From Hericium rajendrae (taxonomy: Eukaryota > Basidiomycota > Agaricomycetes > Russulales > Hericiaceae): DNA of 64,000 bases. Shown one piece after another: positions 34,359 through 43,991 of this stretch. The stretch is taken from the NCBI GenBank assembly GCA_033439255.1, contig CM065881.1, positions 186,001-250,000 of the forward strand, in the 5' to 3' direction. Each line of letters starts with the position of its first letter. Positions within the stretch are counted from its first letter, which is position 1. Position numbers and translations under genes: made by a program. The notes below the pieces were generated by a model. That model saw only the letters and a list, made by a program, of their open reading frames with translations, made no database searches and had not been told where the DNA came from.

Positions 34359-36505
34359 ATGCAGCGCCCCGTCGACGTGAAACGCTTCGTTAAGAGTGTC
34401 TTGGGCTTCGACGCCAGCCATTTGCAGTGGGGCAATTGGGAGTTCACACCACCTACGCCGTTGCACGAGCAGTACAGGGCCAGCAACGATGAGCCTGGAC
34501 GCTGTCAGCCATTCTGCGACATGCTCGATGATGCTTTTTCTCAATGGAGCTCGTGTGCACCAGTCAAGCAGTCACGACATAAAACCATTCATTTCAGGCC
34601 AACGACCGGACAGAACATTTCTGGACGTAGCGATGTCACTAGAGCCGACCGCCGTAACCCAGACATTCACGGCGAAGCACTGCGGGGGCCTGTTGGTAGC
34701 GCCTGGGCCACAATTCTCTTTGTTGGGGAGTTTGTGAGGACCTCAAATCTAGACGAAGAAGAGCCGAACATCACTGGAGATCCCGAGTCTTCACGATCTA
34801 CTGCTTCAGTTCCTTCTGTCGGTGATACAGGAGCGGGAGCTAGTGCGAAGAGGAAGCTATCAATCTCAGAAGAAGCTAACAAGGCCTGCAAGACGAATTC
34901 CGAGTCCTTTCCGTCAATCCACGTCAAAGAACCAGCAGTTGGTGGGATGGAAAGTGCTGCTCCCAGGCTCAGCCCGCCTCCGCAAGGCAAGGCTCTACGA
35001 CTTACGAGTGACCAGGTCCAACTCGCTGGGTATGCGAGCGAGATTTTTAAGGCGGTCGGCAATCGACGTTACGTTACAGGTATCTTTGTCAACGATGACA
35101 AAGTGTCACTCTGGTACTATGATCGGATCGGTGTCATGCGGTCAAGGGACTTCAACATGTTCAAGGATCTGGAGCTTTTTGTGCTTTTTGCCGTCGCCGT
35201 TTCTGTCTGCGACCGGAAGCACGTTGGATACGAGCCGCTGCTCAATCCCGGGCCGGCCGCTGGCGCGAACGATATCGTCTTATCCACCGTGGAGAACAAC
35301 ACCCTCTGCCTCGATAGCAGACACGCTGTCGATGGCTCAGGTGCTCCGGTGTATCACGATGTTTCATTTCAGATCATAGGCAAGCCGATCTACATTCGGT
35401 GTGGTATCGTGGGCCGCGGCACCGTCGCCTATGCCATCTCGCCCAAGGATGATGGAGGCTCGGCATTAGGGGCGGGCGAACTTGTGGCTAAGTTAAGCTG
35501 GCCAGTGAAGACCCTCGTCGCAGAGGACGCCCTCATCCGCGACATCCGCTCGAACAGTGATCCTGCGTGGTCCAAGCATATTCCGGACGTCTTGTTTTCG
35601 ATGACCCTCGACGGGGAGGCTTTGGATCTGCCGCGTAAACTCATGGGTTCCTGGGATGGCCAGGCAGAGGATCGTGTTCTCCGAATCTTGATAGCTCGCC
35701 GTGCGGAGGGCCTAGAGAAAGTGCGGTCTCTGGAGGAGTTCAAAACGATATTCTTGCAAGCCGTGCGCTGTAAGTCCTGGCATCTTCGTCTCGTTGCGAC
35801 TTCCATTCGATCGACTCATGTTGGACAGGTCACAGAGTTGTCTTCGTGAAGACGAACATCCTGCATCGGGATCTGAGCATCGACAATCTCCTCTTCACTC
35901 GCGATGATGACAACGTTTCGGCTCTGGTGAACGACTGGGATCTGGGTAAAGTGTACAAGCGAGATGAGAGGCCTAGTGCATGTCTTCGAATGGGGACAGC
36001 ACATTTCATGGCTCTCGATCTACTCAAAGGAGACCCGCCCCGACACATGTACCGGCACGATCTGGAATCATTCATCTATATTCTCATCTGGTGTGCTATG
36101 CACTTTGACCTGAGGGGGAATAAGCAATCACTTCATCCGCTCCTCAAGCCGTGGACAGAAGGCACATGGGAAGACATCTATGATCATAAGGTCAAGCACT
36201 TTTCAAGCTTGGTCAATATCGATCCTCTTATCAGTGCAGTTCAACCTGCATTTGAACCACTCGTACAGAAATGGATCCTTCCCCTGTGCAACTTACTCAT
36301 GGAAGTTCAAAGCCAGATCTTGGAGCATGAAAACAACTATATCCGATCGAAATGGAATATGATATCTGAGACCGAAAGCATGCCCCATCAAGCAGAGCAG
36401 GATGCATGGAATGAGACGCAAGGAGGGTTGATGACTTTCGAGAATTTCATGAAGGCGATAGGAGAGGACCCCGTTATTCCCGAGCTCGCAGCTATTCCCC
36501 AGTAA
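34359..36505 (+). CDS. FunK1-type protein kinase G, 5' end probably frameshifted
   Basis: Exon 34359-35769, intron 35770-35828, exon 35829-36505; about 695 residues from the first usable Met (MQRPVDVKRFVKSVLGF). Relative to C and J the leader exon and about 35 N-terminal residues are lost to a poly-C frameshift. The rest is open: a basic linker with KRKL, GNRRYVTGIFVNDDKVSLWY, GIVGRGTVAYAI, KLSWPVK, ILHRDLSIDNLLF (HRD about 483-485), VNDWDLGK, GTAHFMALDLL, MYRHDLESFIYIL, ending TFENFMKAIGEDPVIPEL. Two substitutions in usually fixed positions stand out: the ARHRTGT loop reads CLRMGT, and GTAPFMA reads GTAHFMA. Catalytic residues are kept. It may be a recent pseudogene or an active kinase translated from the internal Met; a miscounted homopolymer in the assembly is a third option. 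Confidence 0.7.
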
Positions 36506-37889
36506 ATCTCCTTATAGTACATCATCAATTTGACGCTAACAAGTGTCTATGTCTCATGCCTCATAGCGCTTCGTCCCACACCTCTGTAACATAATTAGTG
36601 CGGTAGTTTACTCTTAGCTCTATTCGAATGGCGTACCTTTTTGTTTCATGCTGGCGAAGTTTCTCACTCATGTGCTGGACTCGTATAGAAGATGGTCACT
36701 CTGTATTTGAGCAGACGATTCTCCTGGGTCCTTGATCAGTCTCGAATGCACTCGTACCCACTGACGTTCTCTGTTACCGACCAGGTTACAATTGCACCGC
36801 AACCACTCTTTACGAGCTACAATGCCTATCTTGCAAAGTTATAGTATCCGGTCTCACATTCGTCCCAGGCTACACCGTTGATTGGGTGCCGCCACTAATG
36901 CACTCCTCGGGGTATTGCCAGTGCATGTGCCGTTCATACTGTAAGCCTCGACCGTCTCGCGTCTTTCTCCACACGACATCCTCCGCCGCGTCTGTTAACT
37001 TTGACGGAACACCCGCGTCCTCTCGCGTCTCGGTATATGCGACACTCGACCCTGTGCCGTGGTCGTGAGGTGTGCGTTTGAGGAGCACAATTTGCTAGTG
37101 ATGGCATTGCCAGGTTCCAGACTAACAGTATGTCGTCTTTGCCAGCTTCAAGAGCTTCAAGAGGAGACCTTACATACTAAGATGCGTGCGCGGGCGTCCT
37201 GCCTTCATGTACATAACTCGATGGCCTGTTGCAAGCAACGGAAATTAGGTCGGCTGCAGGAGAACACAGGGTGATCTTAAGGCGGACGAGCTGGAGACTG
37301 GAGGAAGACGTATTTGACCTCTTCGAGGAATAAGACATATCCAAGAACCGCGCGTGAACCGGGCTGACCAGCCTGCGCTGCGCTGTATTAGATCCACCTC
37401 GACAACGCGTTTTGCAGGTGCGTGGAGTATCACGAGACCGAGCAGACTGCTGGCAGCTCCAACCATGGGCGCACGCAACGGGAGTACAAGCATGCCGTCG
37501 ATGCATGTAGCCAGTCAAGTTCCATGACTTCATGAAATCGAACCATACCAGCATGATCTGATTTCTGCGGGAAGGACACGAGTCGGAGGGAGGGCGTCTC
37601 TCCGGCCGAATTTGGTTTCCGCTTTGGCAGCCGGGTTTGTCTGGTTTTTCTGAACATGGTGGACAACCGCAGAGTAAAAGGCGGACGCGCTTGGTACATC
37701 CTGGTATACCAAACGGAGACACGGATGAAATGAACAAGTTCTGTGAGGTAGGGGCCGATACGCCGGGTGAACAAAGAGAGCGGAGGCAGTACAATTATAG
37801 GACTCACTATCAGCTCCGTTTAACGCAGGGTAGTAGACAGATTAAGATACCAGTTGCGCTGAACATGACATGAAATTGAAGAGCCCGTC
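36506..37889. other. intergenic, about 1.4 kb, no gene supported
   Basis: Overlapping frames on both strands (the longest about 205 codons at 37177-37794 on the minus strand) are low-complexity, Ser/Arg/Cys-rich and share no motif with any family I know. No splice pattern gives a coherent product. Confidence 0.4.
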
Positions 37890-38600
37890 CCTTTGTGAGC
37901 AGCTCAGCGCTTTGTCGTGTTGGACTTGCGTTGGGCTATGTAGCGCGTCCTGTAGCACCCACGGCCAAGATGATCTCGGCCACAATGACGCAAAGCCACA
38001 GTAATGAGGAGCAGCTTCTCGTCGTCCTTTCAGGCATCAGACTCTTCCGACTTGATAACGCCGATGCGATCAAAGTACCAAAAGAGACGTTGACTGCACC
38101 GTGAAACGCATAGCTATAATGTAGCATCGGGTTCTCATTCAGGATATGCAATTGAGTACGTAGGACGCCAAGAGGATTCCGTGCTGTGTCAAATTGGACA
38201 CGTTCGGCCTAGAGAAAATGGACAGGAGGAGCTCATCAGCCTCTGATGAGCACGTGTCGAAGCTAGATTTCAGAGAATATTCGATCCTGTGGACTTTCGT
38301 GGGTCGTTCTCGTTCTGATGTGGCTTTCCGTTTGCTACCAGTTGGCAAGGGCCGAAGCTCCTCCAATCGAACGGACGGCTTATCATTGGCCTTGAATACT
38401 GTCTTGGCCTCCTTGCTACATGCATTGGGCTCGCTGAGGATGCAGTCAAGTACGTTTTGTGCAGTGGCCGACTGAGAACCCCCGATTTCCCGACTTAAGA
38501 GCGGAATATTTGGGGCTCCAGACGGACTCGACAATCTGAAGAACGCCGAAAGACGCCGATGCAATCCTGGAAACAGCTTAAGGATCTCATGGCAGACGGC
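37890..38600 (-). pseudogene. FunK1 fragment N (middle part of exon 2)
   Basis: Minus-strand sequence near 38.04-38.09 kb encodes LFWYFDRIGVIKSEE, the block before the kinase N-lobe in long FunK1 genes. Upstream of it lie a GSKRKA linker like that of gene P (TGSKRKAVS) and a piece resembling the YALELLS helix. Stops and frame changes separate the pieces; no kinase C-lobe follows. P and A are the nearest relatives. Confidence 0.6.
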
Positions 38601-39458
38601 GCACCAATGAGTTTGTCAGAGGCATGCACGCCAGCACTGAGCTTGACTAGACACTGCTCGAAGAGAAACAGCCTGCGCCAAGCCTGCGCAATCAGATCTT
38701 CAGATTATATAACGGAACAGCGACACACGCACCTCCATGGGCTGCTATCTCCCGAGATACCTTGTATTGATGAGTAGAAGCAAAGTTCGTCACGCTGCAG
38801 ACCAACGACGATCCGGTTTTTGCGTAGAGGCGGTACTTGGACAATCATTTGGGAGCCAGATACCTATTTTACATTCGCGCGTAAATGCGGACACTGGGCA
38901 TGAGAGCAATGGTGGATTGACACTTACGGAAAACAATGAGAACAGAAGGCCACAGATTGGTCGTGAGTCGGAGGAACAAAGGATACCTGCAGCGTTGCGC
39001 GGCCGCCTGACTGCTTTCTTCGGCAAGGCGACGACTGAGACAGGCCGAGGCCGAGCGAAGGCCGCACGATTCTCGCGCTACACGGGCCTCATAACGACAA
39101 GACCTCGCCTGCGTGCATGACAGAAAGAGAATCCCAGTCAAAACATTCAGAGAATATTGTATCGCAGAATAGTAGATCGCTACGAATTCATGATCAAGCC
39201 ACAGCTGTCATGTGCGAAGACGTACCAAAGGAACTTCGGACAGCTCGCTATTCTTCCGGGAGGTCGTCTATGACCTAAAAATCCAGATGATAATGCAATT
39301 AGAAATCGCCCATATTGACACCCTGGAACTCGATAGTTATTCCCGAAATCAAGACGCCCCGAATTGCTCATCCTAAGAGTTCTCTCTGGCGATGATGCCA
39401 CATGTTCTGTCCTGTATGATTCGGATCGTTCACATCACACGTTGCGCAGAAGCCTGAG
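38601..39458. other. intergenic, no gene supported
   Basis: About 860 bp between FunK1 fragment N and the gag-like gene. Near 39.40-39.45 kb the minus strand has an open piece with CATCDVNDPNH and HHRQ that might be a last exon of the gag-like gene, but no convincing donor connects them. Confidence 0.35.
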
Positions 39459-40497
39459 TCAATCGCGCTGATTGATGTGAAGCCGTCCATCGACTGTGAA
39501 TGCGACGCGTCCGCCGCCAAGGGCAGCAGCATCCAAAGCTTGGTCCATCTCGCGCGCGAACTGGGTATAATCTGGGACACCCATATGGCGAGCGGAACGG
39601 TTGATACCAACCAGTTCATGAGACTGATTGAAGCCATCCAGGCGCTTTGAACCAATACTGTCATTGTCCGAGAAGGTAGAGCGCATTGGACTTGTGGTGA
39701 ACGACGAGCTTTCTGCTTCACGAGCGAATTCGAGGTAATCAGGGATGGGCTGATCAAATGAGTTGTCGGCGTCCGAGGTGGCCGAGTCCAAGCCCAAGAT
39801 CATTTGGCTGTTCTGCTTTGGCCGAAATGCGGTGCTTTGGCGATCCGCAGGGACGTCGCAACTAGGGCCAGGTGGTTTCTGCGCCAGAGCAGCCTGCTCT
39901 CCGTCAGAAATGAGAGCCACGGATGCGTCTGGAGCTGGACCTAGTAGTGAGTTCGTGTCGAAAGTCTCGATATCGCGCACTTACCTCCATTTGTATCGTC
40001 TTTCAGCATGCTTTTCAGCTCTTCCGTCTCCTGGTACTTCATGAGCGCTATCACCACCTCCAACAAGTCATCGCCCTTCCCGCCCCTTCGCTCCAACTTG
40101 CTTCGCACCTTCGCCCAGCTCGGATGCAAATGTGCGATCACGCTATCGACGATGGCCCGCGCATCGAGCGTGTGGCCGGCCAGGAAGAGGGTGTCGATAG
40201 CCGCCGTGATGTCAGTGATGTACGTGAGAATGGGGCGGGTGGGGTCGTGCGATGGACGGAAGATGCGCTCGTGTAGACGGGCGAGGGTGTCAGCGTTGGC
40301 GTGCATGTCGAGGTCACGACGGGAGTATGGCGGCGGCGGTTGAGACAGCAGGACCTCTTGCCAGAGCTTTAATATTCAGAGATAAGGGCCATAAAAGCGT
40401 CTCAGGGACATGCGGCCGTGCGTTGGCCATCACGGTCAAAACAAAAGACCTGGACAAAAACAGACAAGGCATGGACGGCTGGGAACGCCTCAGCCAT
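39459..40497 (-). CDS. small protein with possible gag-like (UBN2-type) domain
   Basis: Exons 40497-40450, 40366-39985 and 39940-39459 fit in phase; about 303 residues. The start and first exon rest on a weak GTCTTT donor. Residues about 17-140 (LWQEVLLSQ, ILTYITDITAAIDTLFLAG, IVDSVIAHLHPSWAKVRSKL) have the spacing of the gag polypeptide of Copia-type elements: a helix pair followed by a leucine-rich stretch with H-P-S-W. The rest is Ser/Asp-rich without a zinc knuckle in frame. No protease, integrase or reverse transcriptase lies nearby, so it would be a stand-alone or domesticated gag, if real. The family call is tentative. Confidence 0.45.
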
Positions 40498-41461
40498 GAC
40501 AAGGCGTGGTGAGCAGGACGCGTCGAAACTTACCATTCATTGTTGCCGAACTATCGCAGTGCTAATGGCCTGTGCCAAAATGTGAGATAAGTATGCCCAA
40601 GGATAAGGACCGTCCATGTTTCGAACTTCCAGGCTGAGTGGCAGTGGCAAGCTGGCAGTCGGTGCCGCCATTATCGCGACGGCGACCGGCCCTAAATGCT
40701 CTAAACGCCGAATCAGAGAATCGACACAACTTGAACATGACTATTGTTGCGACCATATAACTTGCTATTGACCAGTGGACGTGCTAGTGAGATATATTCA
40801 GGTGCTGTTGCTGCTTCAAATTTACCGCCCTGTGCATTGAAATCTGCATTTGTACCATCATTCTTGTCGTTTCCGTCCTGCGGCCAGTATACCATGCAGA
40901 TGGTGCATCTTATTTCAGGGATTCATAAAGTCTGACGGAATGCTTCAATGCAGGGACAGTCGCAATACTCAGTTTGGCCTCGAGACTCGAAGCCCCATAC
41001 CCCGTGCAATAGACGATTTTGATGTACGGAAGTCGAGTCACGTCCATTCTGCGAATTTGCCTCTGGGAGACACGTATCGCGTTCCCTGAGATGGTTCTAC
41101 ATAGCAGACCTCGTCCTGCTGTCGTACCCTAGGATCGTACGCGCACAGCTCGACGGTGCGTAGTGCTGAAAACCGGGCAGGTTAAGTAGTCTCTCTTGAA
41201 GAAAGTCGGAATGCTTATTCCGCTGCACGTTCTTAATTCACGATCGACATGTCTAGTCGTCATATGCCCCACGAGTATGGCTATAGATGCTAGATGTCAG
41301 GTCGCGTTGTTCCTACTTCTTTTGTTCATCGTGAGTTCATTGTCTAGGTGTCACAGCCACGGTCACTTAAGTCCACACTTACGCCTTTTGACACCGGCCC
41401 AAGGTCTCATGCACACCTCTCTATTATCTCAATACTTATCCCCGCTCCGAAATACTGCGCC
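40498..41461. other. intergenic upstream of short FunK1 I
   Basis: About 960 bp. It contains the promoter of gene I. Short frames only; nothing else recognised. Confidence 0.4.
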
Positions 41462-42553
41462 ATGGTCATCCAGGCTGAACAGCTTGTCGAGCAGCGGAAG
41501 CGGAAACGACAACCAGACTCTGCGTATACGCTTACACACCGCTCGTTGTACCGCGCAGATGGTACGCTTTATGTTCACGAATCCACGACGTCCGACTGAC
41601 CTCCTCGTAGGGACAGTAAAATTGGAAATTTCTCGCGAGCTCTCCCAGATAGACGTATCGACGGAGAACATGCTTAGCCTTACAGAGATCTCTGTAGCTG
41701 CCACTATCCACCGCGCATCCAACAAAGCGCAGCGCAGTCTAGTCAGACCAATCAGTCCTCAATATTTTTCCCATATCGAGTCCTTGGAGGAGTTTATGTA
41801 TATTTTCCTCCAGCTTGTTCGCTGTACGTCATCCCTTCCAAATCTTCGACCGAAGCTAGCTTAGATGTCTCATCACGCATAGGTCACAGAGTTGTCCATG
41901 TGAAGACGGGCAGCGTCCATGGTGATCTGAACCTGAACAATTTAGTCTTCATGCGTGACGAGGGAGGCACTCCTTCGAGTCTTCTGAATGACTGGGATGC
42001 AGCAAAGCTCGTTCCTGCGGATGAGACCCATCACATGCTCGCCGCACGTCAACGTACCGGAATAGCCCCCTTTATGGCTATCGACCTCCTTTGCGAAGAC
42101 CTTCCCCTTCATCTCTATCGTCACGATCTCGAATCGTACATGTACATTCTCATCTGGTATGCCATCCACTTCAACTTGAACGGTTCTCAAGCGCAATGCA
42201 TCCATAGGGCTGTGGAGGGCTGGGTGCATGGCACTTGGGCCATCATCGGAAGTCAAAAAGGCCAGTTTTTCGCCAGCCAGGCTGCGCAGTACAGAAAATC
42301 GATCTATGACGCGATCACACCGGCCTTCCGTCCTGTTCAGACATCGATCCAGAGACTGGTCCTCATGTTTAATGATGGTATCCGTGCGCGAATGGACCGG
42401 ACCGACATACTTGAGCGCTTGGAGTTGGAGGATGATGTGGAAGCTCCAGAAGCTTGGAACGAAGATACCTTGAATGAAACCGTAACTTACGAGAAGTTTA
42501 TGGCTGCGATTGGTGAGGACCCATACATCACCGAGCTCGATGGTCAGGCCTAG
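41462..42553 (+). CDS. short FunK1-like protein I, C-lobe-only pseudokinase candidate
   Basis: Exons 41462-41561, 41611-41823 and 41883-42553, in phase, about 327 residues. Exon 1 (100 bp) encodes a charged leader with RKRKR. Exon 2 replaces the whole N-terminal domain and N-lobe with about 70 residues, ending IESLEEFMYIFLQLVRC, which equals the last helix before the FunK1 catalytic exon. Exon 3 is the C-lobe: VHGDLNLNNLVF (HGD, residues 117-119, in place of HRD), LNDWDAAK, RQRTGIAPFMAIDLL, LYRHDLESYMYIL, ending TYEKFMAAIGEDPYITEL. There is no glycine-rich loop and no ATP-binding lysine, so ordinary kinase activity is not expected. The open frame and clean splice sites argue that it is kept by selection. 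Related to J, K and L. Confidence 0.82.
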
Positions 42554-42839
42554 GATAACATGATTTGCCGCTATTGCATAGCGACCGCCATGATTTACTT
42601 TGAATGATATACTGCTGTCTCGTATAAATGACCAGAGTTAGAATGTATGGATCTCATTGCCTCGAATATATCTGAGGATCCCATTACCGACTACTTATAC
42701 AACGCAATCGGCCAAGAATATTTTTCGATACACAACATGAAGCGGCTGCAGGTCATCAGGCCTCCCGTCTCGTCCGACATATCCTGTTCACCAATCGTGT
42801 CGGGCACATGTCCTCATTCTGCTGGAACGCGATTGGATT

Positions 42840-43380
42840 CACGCTGTGCGACCAGGCACTGACTTGGGTGGCACAAATGCAGGTCGAATCTCGTGGAGAT
42901 GACCGATGCTTGTCGATCTCGAAAAGAAGATATCCTTGACAGGTTCAAGTGGACGACGCACCAGAGGAGGATGCACACGAAGGAGTCCTGATGGTGCCGG
43001 TACATGTACCGAGGCGGTACTAATCGCCTGAAGGACATCCACGCCGCGCGTGCGTCTTATCTGCTGGACATGCCTTCGCCAAACCTCAGTCGTGCAGACG
43101 GCCCGTCGAAGCAACGTCGTCCTTCCCATCTCAACGTAGAGAACTCTGTGGCCTGTGCACGAAGCCTTGATCAGGGAAACGACGGGTTAGGAGTAAATAA
43201 CGACTTCTCCGTCAGGAGAGCGTGTGATGGGCTTTCAAGCGCACCCTTCCTGGAACGCAGTCAGTCAAAATGCCATGAGCTGAGAGTTCAGAGACTCAAA
43301 TGCAAGGGCGGACTTCTGCAGATTATGAAAGCCACAGAATTAGAGAAAGTGGACCAGCGTGGCTACTTTGAACAATGAGC
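42840..43380 (-). pseudogene. short FunK1 fragment M
   Basis: Minus-strand pieces: RVRLKAHHTL near 43.25 kb (like GxVHLKxxRxL of exon 2 in the short genes), GRLHDxGLAKACPADKTH near 43.07 kb (DWD region with a stop in place of W), and RYMYRHHQDSFVCILLWC near 42.98 kb (the YRHDLESF helix). Frame changes and stops throughout. It is divergent from the intact long gene J, as D1 is from B and D2 from E, and shares their upstream motif. Confidence 0.6.
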
Positions 43381-43720
43381 TCTGCATCACGGCCGAAAAA
43401 GCGGGGAAATTATTGCTGCGAGACAATAACTAGTACTGACGCGTGGCTACAGCTCTGATCTTGCGGAAACGTGCGCAGATCAGATCTCCCTTTATGAGTC
43501 GTGCTTTCTTGACTCATAACACCACGCTGAAGTGACAATTCGACGCGACAGCGGTTGCTGTCGCCGACAGGGTACCGCCTGACGTGCAAAAATCTACAGG
43601 ACTACTGCTCAGTGTCAATATGTTACATACTTAGCTAAGAATGTGCAGAGTCTTACTGATGGTATCTATCCTGGTGACTGGAAAGTTGGAGGAGCAAAGC
43701 AAAAGTCGCGTCGGGGATGA

Positions 43721-43937
43721 CTGTCGACGCGGTCACATGACGACACCCGAACGGTGGGCTCCATGAAGCGCCTTTGTTCTTATTGCAATTTCAACTTGAT
43801 TTCAACCTCAGCCTCATGTGGCTACCTCATGGTCGGCAAGCTGCCATTGTTCTCGTTCACATTTGTCGTCAGCCACAGCCGACCAAGTCCACATTTCTCA
43901 AAGGTATATTAGCCAGCCAGCCCGCCCTTAGTTGAAG
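43721..43937 (+). promoter_or_regulatory. conserved FunK1 promoter block (J)
   Basis: Same ordered elements as in B and C: GTCGACGCGGTCACATGA, GAAGCGCCTTTGTTCTT, CAATTTCAACTTGATTTCAA, CCTCAGCCTCATG, GGCTACCTCATGG, and a TATA-like GGTATATTAG at 43903-43912, about 85 bp before the ATG. The 5' UTR part TTGAAGGTAAG is shared with B as well. Confidence 0.65.
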
Positions 43938-43991
43938 GTAAGCACCGTCTACTCCCTGTGTTGCCCTTTCCCGTTACCGACCCGCATCATC

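Noticed and set aside
37177-37794. 205-codon minus-strand frame
   Set aside because: Low-complexity Ser/Arg/Cys/Pro, no family likeness, overlapped by other frames of equal quality.
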